From positions 15,496,538 to 15,560,537 of the forward strand of contig OU744446.1 of assembly GCA_916610825.1 (NCBI GenBank): a stretch of DNA of 64,000 nt, in the 5' to 3' direction. The notes under the pieces are model-generated. The model saw only the letters and a program-made list of their open reading frames with translations. It did no database searches and was not told the DNA's origin. The position numbers and the translations under genes were made by a program. This DNA is from Haliclystus octoradiatus (Eukaryota; Cnidaria; Staurozoa; Stauromedusae; Haliclystidae). The first letter of the stretch is position 1; each line of letters starts with the position of its first letter. Shown in pieces: positions 14,801 to 27,400 of the stretch.

Positions 14801-15385
14801 TGACATTGTTCGGACCAAAATCTTTCGTATACACAATGGCTGTCTTGTTTAGGGAAGATTTTTTCACCGTTGGTGGTAGATCGGCATTGTAAGTAGATCC
14901 ATCATCAGTGCTCTCAACGTTCACTCCGGACCCACCCTGCTGTACTTTGGTATCATCAAAATGCTGGTCGAGTATGTCACGACAATGACGTACATGCAAT
15001 TCGAGTTGAGTTTTCTTGGCGTAGCACTTACCACAACATGAACACATGTGTGGTCGCTTAACATCATGGCATCCCACGTGATTTAAATGCTGCTGTTCGT
15101 CCACAAAAAGCAAGTGACATACCTCACACTTGTAAAGCATATCAATTTCTAGGTCTTCACTTGCTGTTGGATTTATGAAGGCTTGAGAAAAGTCAATAAT
15201 CATAGTGCTGGAGGACTGCGTAGTAGCATGGTTTGTATTCACTTGCTCAACATCAACAGGAGTGCTAATATCATCAGCAATAGTCATGTTTTTGAAAAGA
15301 GCACGTGCAGCCAATTCCGGGTCAAAATTAGCCACATCATCATTATCATCGTCATCATAAGCAGCAGCATCATTATTGTTATCAC

Positions 15386-15430
<45 letters not shown>

Positions 15431-18400
15431 CTGGAACAACCTGAATAACAATGAGTTGAAAACAAAACGAGAAATAAAATATTGAGCGGACCAATGGTAT
15501 CTCAAAATTTCTTTTGCAGGGTTTCAACAGACATAATGTTTGTACAATATTTTTACCTTGTCTGAGACGGCATCATCTGCACCAAGCTCATAACGCACTC
15601 GATCCATGTAATAGTCGTGATTAACGATATCATTCTCATCATCGGACTGTGGCAGGTTATCTTTGAAGTCTCCCACGATGACAATGTCATTGCTAGGCAC
15701 AGGCCCGCTCGGGAGTGAAACACTAGTCTTTTGTGGGATGGTCTCTGTGTTATCTTGAGAATTGGTTGACTTTCCTACTAGATTCCTTTTGCAAATAGAA
15801 GCGTGATTTTTAAGATGCTCTTTCCGTGAGAAATCAACCAAGCAGGTTGGACACTTGAAATTCCTGCTTCCATGTACCTCCATGATGTGTCTCTTGAGCG
15901 AATATTTCTTTGTAAATCTTTTCTGACATGATTGACATCTGTAAGGCATTCTATCTTTTCCCGGTGCTTCTTCAAGAGACAGATGGTGAGGGCAGCTGTC
16001 AATGAAAAAAAAATGAGCAATATCAGTCAACTTTTATAGCCTGAGGGTATACATAAGGTAACCAAATAAGGTAATCTACATTACAAATATGGTCAAGACT
16101 GACACGTGACAACTGACAATACAGACAAGCCCAGGCAAGCCTTTCTCTTTGTCAGATTTGTATAAACAAAAGCGGGGTAGTGAAAACGAGTCAGATTCTG
16201 GCCATTGCAGTGAACCATGGACGTGAGATTGCATCATCCGTTCAGCATGTTAGTCTCGGGGACGCGGGGCTCGGGGAAGACAGAGTTTATGAAAAGGCTG
16301 CTGAAATACGGAGACGTGATGATCACCCCCGATATCAACCAAGTTATCTGGTGCTACACCAAACATCAACCCAAGCTCTACGATGAATTGATGAAGCTAA
16401 AGATGGCAGTCAAGTACATCGAAGGTCTTCCCAACGATTTGACATCCATGCTCGACCTCAAAACGAACACTCTGGTTGTGCTAGACGACATGATGGACAA
16501 GTGCAAGGATGGAAGAATCGCCGAGTTGTTTTTCAAGGGTCGTCACGACAATATGAGTGTGGCCATGCTAACACAAGATCTGTTTCACAAAGACCAGCGA
16601 TTGATATCACGAAACTCGGACTACATGATCATCTTTAAGAACCCGAGAGATGCCTCGCAGTTTACCCATCTAGCCAAACAAATCAGCCCTCACAACATCA
16701 CATTCCTACAACAGGCCTATCAAGACGCTGTCAGAGAACCGCATTCTTATCTATTTCTCGACTTTAAATCGACCACGCCGGAAAAGTTTCGCATTCGGGC
16801 CAGAATACTGCCAGACGAGTTCCCACATCACAACTATCAGGAGCGAACGTGATGCCTTGTACCTACATATCTCGTGCAGATAAATGTCTCTCTGTCAGTT
16901 GCTAACATACCACGGTGACATGCACAACAGCGCCTCCACGCGGACATGACGCATAGAGTGAAGAAGAACCTACCTATACTGAAGGCGCTGACGACGTGCA
17001 AACACAAAGATCAGCAACAATTCCTCAAGGTAGCCAGCCCAGAGCTCATCCATTCCATTTGCGATATAGTTCTCAACGTGTTGAAAGGTCGAATCCCCAT
17101 CAAGCCCGACCAAAAGAAAAAGCTGTTTAAACATCGAAACTTGCTGAGAAAACTTGTCAAGCCCAAGCAATCGGTGAAAACTAAACGCAATTTATTGGTT
17201 AACCAGAAAGGAGGTGGACCTATAGGTGCACTGATAAAGCTTTTAGCCAATGCTCTTCTGTAGTGATGTCCACCCACTTTAGAAGACACGTAGTGATCTC
17301 ACCCGAGATGTACGATTCTTTGATATCAAAGACGGACAGCAAAGCAATACTGAATCCGGAGAAACATGCCATGATGACAGCGCACAAGGACATCGAGGCA
17401 AACCTACGACGTGAAGACGTACCAGAAGATCAAAAGGTTCAGCAATACGTAGAGGATCTCAACGAGTTTCAGCATTGGCGAAAAGCAGTTACAACACCGA
17501 AACCTGTACCTGTAAAGCTCAATATAAGCGGTGTCAGAGAAGAGGCATCCCCCAGCTCTAGGGAGGACAAAGAGGGTAAAAGTGAGGGAGGAAATTATAT
17601 TGAAGTCGTCACAGTGGATTCACTCCCCAAATCTCTACGTCCACAAGGAGAAAAACTACTGAAGGCCATCAAGAACAACAAGGGAATCGCGGGGTGGAAC
17701 GATCGTGGAGAGCTCATCTACAAGGGTCGGGTCATTCCCGGTTCAAATGTCACCGACTTGGTACTGAATATATTGCGCACTAGAAAGGGGGATGATGACC
17801 ATATACCTGAATTTCACAAAGCCTTATTTTCCAAGACTTTAGCTCAGATCAACGTGCCCATGGATTGGATCAAGAATAAAAAACGATTGCAGAGTGTACG
17901 ATCCTACAAGCAAGGCACCAAGTCACGAAAGACCAGTGATGATGATGATGATAATCATGGCAGTGACGTGACATTTGAAGACGTTGAAAGTGATGGAAGC
18001 GTCGAGAACGTTGCACCTCTGAAAACGGCGAGAAAGCGTGTGAGAGGGGCGTTCTCTCCCAAGTCGAGAATCCCTTTCAAGGCGGCAAAAAAGTTACCGT
18101 GGCTGTCTTCTACGGCCTCCAGGCGATAGAATTGAATCAGATATAACTTACATGTAGATATTTAGCATTGTCATTTGAGAGTGGGATGTTGTAATGATAA
18201 GATGTCATTTCAATTTAATGCAAGAGAACTACTCGAGAAACTAAAGTGTATCTTTATCTGCTGTTCATCTGAAATCAATCTTCATACGTCCGAGACGGAT
18301 GGTTTGGAAGAGTCGGAAGATCAACCGGACGGCTTCGACGAGATAGACTGTCCACATCCAGACGCGGCAGATGAGTTCTACAATCGATAAGACCACCTCC

Positions 18401-21400
18401 ACTCAGTTGGAAAGTCTATACTATGACCTGGACAGTCCAGCTGCTTATTCTGGAAGAGAAAGTCTGTTTCGTGAGGCTAAGAAAGTACTTCCTCTATTGA
18501 CTAGGGAGCAGGTGACCGAATGGCTGAAGACCCAGCGGACATACTCTTTACATCACCCTTCTAGGAAGAACTTCAAAACTCGCCCTGTCGTCGTCTATAG
18601 CATGGACGAACAATGGGTCGTGGACCTAGTAGACCTGAGCAAATTGTCCAGGGTCAACAACGGCACAAGATATTTGCTAATGTGCATTGACGTACTGTCT
18701 AAGTTCCTGTGGGTGCAGCCCTTGAAAACCAAAACCGGAGCAGAACTCACAAAGGCATTTGTCAAGATATTAAGATCGGGCCGTCAACCCAAGAGAATTC
18801 AGAGTGACGAGGGAACAGAATTTTATAATCGAACTTTCCTACAGCTTTTGAGGTCTAACGGCATCAAACTGTTCTCGACAAAAAGTGAAAAGAAGGCTTC
18901 GGTCGTAGAGAGAGTCAACAGGACCTTCAAGAACTTACTGTTTGCCTATTTCACAAAAAACAATACACGTCGGTATCTTCCGGTTTTGCAATCCCTAACG
19001 GCAAGATATAACAAAGCTTATCATCGTTCAATCAAGATGAGACCCATCGATGTCACCCCGGACAACGAGATAGAGGCCTGGATCAACATCTACGAGCGCA
19101 AGAGATTGGAAGAGAGACCTTCAAGTCGAAGCAAACGGCTTGGCATTGGTGACACCGTGCGGATCAGTCACAAGAGAACATTGTTCCGCAAGAGCTATTT
19201 GTCTGGTTGGACAGAAGAACTATTCAAGATAAAACATATTGTCGATGGTAGATTGCCGGTGTACAAGCTTGAAGATTTCAACGGTGAACCCATAATTGGA
19301 ACATTTTACCGAGAAGAGCTGCAGTTGGTGAAAGACCCTCAGGTATACAGGATCGAGAGGATCATCAGAAAGAGAAAGACCAAAGATAATCAGACTCAAT
19401 ATTTTGTCCGCTGGCTAGGCTACGGACCTGAATTTGACTCCTGGGTTCTAGCATCTGACATCGAAGGAACATGAATGTTGACAAGATCACAGAGTTTTAT
19501 GTCACGCTTGCTAGCAACTGCAACCTTGATTTGCATCCAGATAATAAAGCATCGAGTTTTCAAATCAAGTTGTCCAAGCCTTTGACGTTAAAGGGGCATT
19601 GGGAAGTGGCGCTATCCGAAATACGATATCCTCGTACTTGGTACAACGTCAGAAAGGGATTTAACAGGATTCAGATAACGGATGGAAGCACAACGTATCC
19701 GCTGACCCTTGCTCCGGGTTATTACGGATCAACCGGAGACGTTATTCAAGCTCTGAAAGAAGCAGGTCTGGGAACAACTACGATGCCGACAGTGAAAATA
19801 AACTACAATAAATCCTCGGGTCACACCACCGTTGTCATACCATCCGGCTGCAAGCTGGATTTTGAGAATTCGGATATCAGCTACTTACTCGGATTTCCGC
19901 GCAAAGCACTGTTGGATGGTGGTAACTGGGTACAAGACTCACCATTTATGACGTCAATGGAGGACGGCTTTAATTCACTTTATGTTTATACAGACATCAT
20001 TAAAAACCAACACGTTGGAAACGTCTCTGCCCCTCTCCTTAAAGTGGTACCCATTCGAGGGGCACACGGTGAATCTGTAAGCCTGAAATTTACCAACCCA
20101 CAATTTTCACCTTTGAGTCAGACAGAGATACACACGATTGGTGTGTATATAACAACAGACACTGGCGATCTCGTGTCATTCCAGCGAGGGGAGAGCTTAG
20201 TGACCCTGCTCTTCAAAAGAAGTCCTGTCCGTTTCTATGAGTAGCCGAACCGAGACAGGCATTGTCTGTAGGAGAAAGAAAGGTCAATAACAGAAGAAAT
20301 CGATTTTTATTTAAAAATATTAACAATGTACAACTGGTACATGGATCCTAGTCGTAGGATGATGCATCCGCGAAGGCAACGAGGTGGCTCTGGTCTAGGT
20401 GGTATGTTCAAGTCCCTCATCCGATCCGTGGCCCCTATGGTTAAACGTGGACTCTTGTCAGCAGGAAAGAGAGCACTTAGAACTGGAGTAGACGTGCTCG
20501 GTGATGTGGGAAGTGGTATGGACCTGAGCACTTCACTGAAAAGACGTGGTCAAGAGACGTTGGGTGATATGGTGACCGATGTCTTCTCACAACCACCGAT
20601 AAAACGTATAAAACTCAAGAGCAAGACGAACAACCGCAGTTCGTATCGAGCAGGCACACTGAAAGGACGAACAACATCATCGAAAAAGTCTGTATCTCGA
20701 AAGAAAAAGAAAGGAGCAAAGTCCAGCGGGTCCACGGATATATTCTCTTGAATACCATCATCATCATCATCATCATCATGGAGAAAGACGCCACTATCGG
20801 AGCAGAGTGCTTGCTGTCCGAAGTAGAATTATTTGAGCCGGCTTATGTTCAAGCTGTGATTCAAAGTGGTCAAATGGAAGAACATTTCCCTTTGAATAGT
20901 ATTGCTGACGGGGGTCCCATCGAATTTCAGATAAATAATTCTTCAGATCAGTTCATCGATCTTGCCTATAGCTATTTGAAAGTGCGATTGAGGATAGTCA
21001 AAGGTGATGGATCGCCTGTCGAAGACACACATCACGTCGGATTAGTAAATAATCCCATTGCCAGTCTATGGTCTCAAGTGGATGTTAATCTAGGCGGTCG
21101 TACTGTCTCAAGTGCGACCAGAACCCATGCCTACAGAAGCATGTTTGAGAGCTTGCTAAGTTACAGCAAAGACACGTGTGAGTCTCAACTATCCATGGGG
21201 CTATGGAGAAAGGACACCCCGAAATTCATGGACGTCAGTGACCCGAATGGTCAAAACGAAGGACTCAAAGAGAGGGCGAGTTACACATCAAAAGGTCAGG
21301 TGCTTGAGCTCCGTGGTCGTCTCAATAGTGATTTACTCCATCAGCCTCGTCTGTTGCTTAACGGCGTACCCCTGAAAATAGTACTGCACAGGCAGAAGGA

Positions 21401-24400
21401 CGCCTTTGTCCTAATGAGTGATGACAATGATGCAAATTACAAAGTCAAACTGTTAGAAGTGACGTTCTGCGCTAGAAAACAAATCCTGACTCCACACCAG
21501 TTCCTTTCTGTTCAAAAACGTCTGTCTAGTCAGAATGCCAAGTATCCTCTCAATCGTGTTGTGGTAAAAAGTCATAGTATTGCTGCTAATGTTACGAGTG
21601 TCTCTTGGCAACATGCCATTGTTGGGGCACTCCCCACGAGAGTCTTTCTAGCCATGGTGGATAACACTGCCTTTTCCGGAGACTACAAACAGAACCCTTT
21701 CAATTTCAAGCATTACGATCTCACCAGTATGGGTGTTTACGTGAATGGAAAAAGCACACCGGGAAGACCTATGAAATTCAATTTCAAGACCCAAGATTAC
21801 CTAGATGGCTACATGAGTCTATTTACAACCTCTTCTAGAATATTCCTAGACGAGCCTCTCAATATACAACGGGAGGACTTTAATGACGGGTACAGTATTT
21901 TTGGCTTTCATATTAGTCCGTCTGCTAACGAGAGCGGGTTTCAAGAGCCAAAGGTCACCGGAGATCTATCTGTCAATTTGGAATTTGCCGGACCCCTCCC
22001 AAATTCCGTATCCATCCTACTCTATGCCGATTTTGACAATTGCATTAGTATTGATAAAAATCGCAACGTATTGACAGACTATTGAACAAACCGTCATCAA
22101 TACTCGAGAGCTCACAGAAATTCTATCCCGTGATGGTTACATGAATCATTTAGACACGGCAGGGGTGTTTGCTCATGACCAGTTTATGGCTCTGGATTGG
22201 ACGCCCGTTAGAAAACATCAGAAAGCTGTTTTTGTATTCAATTCGGAACCTAGTTGGATGAGCGGAGAACATTGGCTGCTTTGCTATTTAGATGGGTGTG
22301 GTCATGTGGTGTTTGTGGACTCTTATGGGAAATCCCCTCAAATTTACAATGTGGAACACAAGCTAAAGACGATGGGAAACTATTTGAGTTATATTGATAA
22401 TTGGCAGTTGCAAGATAACTTCTCAGCTGTATGTGCAGAGTATGCATTGTTCTTTGGATTCTTGTTATGTCGTCATAAAGAATTGCATGATATTCTACGA
22501 GACTATTTCCATCCAACGGATAGATTACTTAACGACCAGATTGTGAGAGATTTTGTCAACGCTACGTTTCCAGGCTACCAGAGGTCAATAGAAGAGGATG
22601 CTGGTTTTATATTGACACAAACTGTTCGGAGCCTTCTCATGCAATGATAACACAATCATGACAATCTAGAATGGTCATGTCTTTTAATCACATATTACTA
22701 GCATTTAAAATATTTTTGTTTGAGATCTTACCTTGTATTTCTTTCCAGTTGTACTTGCTTTCAATTTATATTAGTTGATAGTTCCAGTGTTGTAATAGAT
22801 GTACTTTCCCAGTTGGAGAATAAATCAAACAAACAGAGCTTGTCGTTGAGTTGATTGTTTCTCATTCTACTTCATGATGTAAAAAAACCGGATTCAATCC
22901 ACTTTTATAGCATTTTGAGATTAAAGGGGTCAAAGGTTAGGCAAATAAGGTCATCATTTGACGGTCGAAATTGAAATGAACTTTGTCTTGTTTATTTATG
23001 TTTAGTAGATTATGAAATATGTAACTGTGCAATCACATATGTTAGGAGATAGAGTTTTGGAAATACACATCTACTATGCGGCTTCATGGTAAAGGTAAAG
23101 CTGAACAAAGGTAAATAGCCTTCAATAAGTGCCGTGTTGCTGAAACAACGCGTAGACGTCATCAATGTGTCTTTTTTTTTCATGGTTTAGTAGATTATGG
23201 AATATGTAATTGTGCAATCACATATGTTACGAGATAACGTTTCGGAAATACACATCTACTATGCGGCTACACAGTAAAGGTAAAGCTGAGCAAAGGTAAA
23301 CAACCTTCAATAAGTGCCGTGTTGTTGAAACAACGCGTAGCCGTCATCAATATGTCTTTTTTTTCATGTAAAACTGATGCATTATGCAATGGATAACGTC
23401 AGATCACATATTTCTTTTTTAATTTCCCAAAAAAAAAAAAAGGTATAAAAGCACGAAACCAATTTTTTTTTCAATCGTCTTCGAAACCTTATCCACCATG
23501 GATTTAAAACAGGAGTCAGATGAACAACAGCCATCAACCTACAGTTTGAGATACGGGTGAGATTCTATTCTAGTTAATTGAATTTGAATTAATTGGATGA
23601 TTTAAGATGGGTGTCTTTGTTCTTAATTTAAATGATAATATTAATGGTTAGAAGTGTAGATGCTAACAATGGTAATGAGAATGACAGTAATGATTGTAAT
23701 AATAACAGTAAATGATAGTAACGCTCTCTTTTTTATCCTCCAGCTTAAACGTGTTATTTGGAAATAACGCAGAGACAGAGTTGTAAGTTCGTTGCTATTA
23801 CAATTCAATTTTATGTTCAGAATTGTTCAGAGCACACTGTAATTGGTTCGTTTCTGTCTTCTTATGCGCAGGCTGTATATGCTACTTGCCGATAGGCAAG
23901 AAAGTAGTTTATGTATCATCAGATCCTTGGTGTGGGCATTATTAGAATGCCTTATGCAAAGATCAAGAAGTATGTAATTATGCTTATATTTGTTTTGAAG
24001 TTCCCGTGTGACTTTCATGATTATCCAGCTAATCATCAAAGTCATTGTTATTATTATTTTAATTTTTTTTTCTTATGAGCTCTCTTTTCTTTCTCTCTCA
24101 GACTACAATACAATTTACACGCTTACTGTGTGCGCTCATGTTCTGTAAGTATTCTAGACATTATATTTTCCTTTTTTTCCATCTATCATGTGCATCTAAT
24201 TACTATTTGTTTCTTCTTTTTTAATTCAAATTCAGACTGGTACTGGAAAAGGTTGACAAGACCGACCAGGAAAAGTTTGATTCTATCAATGAATTATTGG
24301 ATGGATTTCTAAATCACATGCAACTTATGTTGTGATAATAATTTTTTTTTTTTTTTTTTTTTCCATGTTAACATTAAAAAAAAAAAGTAATAATAGAAAA

Positions 24401-27400
24401 AAAAGTAATAATAGAAAAAAAAGTAATGAACAATTACATGAAAAAACTGTCATTATCGATATCTTGTGCCTTTTCTAACTTCATCTTTTGGGTTAATACA
24501 TCAGTAGAATAAGTAGTCTCAATACTAAAACGGGAGTTCAAAATCTTTAACAGTTTCACTAGCTCGGATGCAAAAAGATAGATCCCACCAACTACCTCAC
24601 CGTCTTTGAAGTTGCGTAAAACAAACATCGCATATTGCCCTTGTTTCATTGATGAGATACTAATTTTGCTTTTCTTTGTCGGGGATGGATTTGAAATGAA
24701 AATAGTTTTCAATTTCCACGATGGTTCCTCTTCTATTTTGAATGGTTGAAATACTTGGTTGTCTTTCAATTTAGTGTACACGTCCAAAATCTTGGTGAAA
24801 TCAATATACTTCATTTGACTTGCCATTTTTTCACCTTTACGGCATAATAATTGCAACGAGGCGTAGAACAGTTTCTTCGTGACAGACTGTTCTTTGAAGC
24901 CGAATGCCGGTAAAGTCGCGCGGTCCGATAAATCTCGCACGATAACAGTCGGAATGTCGCCTTTGATTTCATAGAGTACTTTAAATTTACTCAGGCTTGT
25001 ACAATTATATTTAGTTAACATCAATCTTTTTTTTATGATTTCGGGGCTTTCTATCACAGCGTCTTTGGTTTCATTCTGATTATCCAATTCTGCATCTTCA
25101 AGAGTGCTATTACTATAATCGTCATAACCATCAATGTCTTCAATGTCGTAAGTCAATGATCCAGATGTATTCTTGGCTTGTTTACTGTGACCTTGGATGC
25201 TCTCTTCAGATATCATTGAAGTCTGCTTACGTTTCATGTTTTCACTCTTCATCTTTACGATTGGTGATGTATATATGTTTTAATGATATTAATGAAATAG
25301 TTCTCTTCTCTATTTATACAGGTTTGCTTGTGACCTTTGACCTAAATGTCGGAAGAAATACTGGTTTCGAAAATCATATGATATTCTTGTACTTCCTGTA
25401 CCCACATTCCTTCGTCGTATGATGCCTATTTTTAGACTAGAATCACATGATATTCATCTACTTCCTGTACCCACATTCCTTCGTCGTATGATGCCTATTT
25501 TTAGACTAGAATCACATGATATTCATCTACTTCCTGTACCCACATTCTTTCGTCGTATGATGCCTATTTTTAGAATGAAGATCACGTGATGTCTACGTGT
25601 TTCCTGTACCCATATTCCTTTGATCGTGCGAGCCCCTGTTTTATACTACTGCCGACATAACTACAATTCAATATTTACACATAATGTTTTCAATTTAAAG
25701 GATAAAAACAACATCAGAAATTGATTTTAATGAATATTGCCATGTAAATTCCATTTTGACAATATCACTCTTCCATTAGCTTTTTGAAACAAAATCCGAT
25801 TAAATTTACGCAACACATAAGGCAGTGAATTAGAATTAGCTTGCATTACTAATCAATTGGAATTGCAAAATTTTTATTCGCGGTTGATAATTGTATTACA
25901 TGAGAGGTACTTAATTTTGACTTTACAGAAAACCGACAAGTAAAAGACACACTTTTCTGCAGCTCCTTCATTTTATTCTAAAATCATCATCAGGCAAATG
26001 AAAGAAAGAGAGAACAGGTTTACATCGTGTATATAGTAAAATAGTACTGTACGTAATCTATTAAAATGTTGTGCTCATACGACTGTAACACACTAAACAA
26101 CGCATGAATCATTATGACAGAAGAGATGGTCTATCGCAGTACTAATTACGGATACAATACAAAACAAATATGACACAATAATTACTTTTATACTAAGAAA
26201 ACAATGAAACAAAGCATAGAAGGTAAAGGGTTCGATCGGAATGATCACAGGTATTTTAATTTCTATAGTTCAGCAGGTGTTGATAATGAAAATATTGCCA
26301 ATCTAGCTTTATGACATGAAAAATTTCAAAACAATATGTAAATTAAGTTTTCATAACTATAAGTACGATGTAAACCTGTTCTCTCTTTCTTTCGCTTGCC
26401 GAGTGATAATTTTAGAATAAATCGAAGACATTGCAAATGGTTGTGTGTTTTATGGGATTTTGTACTTAAATTCACAAAACGTAATCAGTTAGTGTAATTA
26501 GTATAACTGATAATCAGAAATTAAGAAGGTTATGAACAGTGAGAGCCAAAATTCTCCTACTGAACTTGTTTTAACTTCGATAATTGAATTCAAATGTGCA
26601 GAACTTTATGATTAAGAACTACGATGTACAAATTAATTTGCGGCTATGGGGCTATTAAATCCCTCCGCTTTTAAATCGATAATCATACGTGTTATGAAGC
26701 ATTAATTTTTCAGAGAAAGGACATAAATATATAGATAACTGACAATTATAGATTAGATTGCCTGATGATCGCTTAGGCGTGAAACTTGAAGTAGCAAAAA
26801 TGAATGTTTGATTTTTGTGTTTTTCCAATTAATTTAATCATATATAGCTCTGCATTTACAAAGGTCATTGAGCACTATGAAAACAGTACAGACAACATAA
26901 GTACTATTATAGATAACTGACAATCTATTTAAGCGACAAACAACCGAGGATAAAAGGATTTGTAATACCTCAAGTCGTGAATTTCAACATAAATCAGCAA
27001 ATTTGCATTAAAACAAATTCCTAGCTTATGATTATATCATATTTGTATAGGAAGTCAACATTTTTCAAACAATTCCTTTTTTAATTTACTTCATTGACGT
27101 AGGAGTATACGTGAAAGGTGATGTTGAAAAATCAATAGTGAGGACTTATTGCAAAAGATGTATTCTAACCATAGACTTACGTAGACTGCTGATTCCATTG
27201 CCAAACTTCTTGGAAAACACATAGCGACCATGGGCATCCATAATGGCTGAAGCAAAGTACCAAAACAGAGGCTTGAAAACCACGAAATTTCAAGCCACTT
27301 TTTGAGCAAATTTTGTTTCTAAATGAAACAGGATTTTTTTTATAAAAGAGTTATTTATGACTACCAATTTCAAATTGCCCACCAACATGAGTTAAAATAT

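Larger units (their letters stand above)
9569..25650. mobile_element. Complete Polinton/Maverick element, 16,082 bp
   Basis: Ends begin AGTAGTATAAAACAGGGG in both directions and are flanked by identical 6-bp direct repeats GCCGAC (9563-9568 and 25651-25656), the duplication size known for Polintons. The inverted repeats are 270 bp and nearly identical. The element carries the hallmark set: protein-primed PolB, retroviral-type integrase, FtsK/HerA-type packaging ATPase, adenain-like cysteine protease, double-jelly-roll major capsid protein and minor capsid protein. Nearly all frames are open once introns are removed, so insertion is probably recent. Polintons replicate through PolB and integrate through INT; the capsid genes suggest a virus-like stage, which is an inference from the family. 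Confidence 0.97.

Noticed and set aside
15950..16030. Alternative PolB start at 16030
   Set aside because: It would lie between the TATA box and the expected transcription start, so the ATG at 15949 is preferred, though not proven.
20748..20777. Longer major capsid start through an isoleucine run
   Set aside because: The upstream codons are a (CAT)n microsatellite read from a TTG; the first ATG is at 20778.
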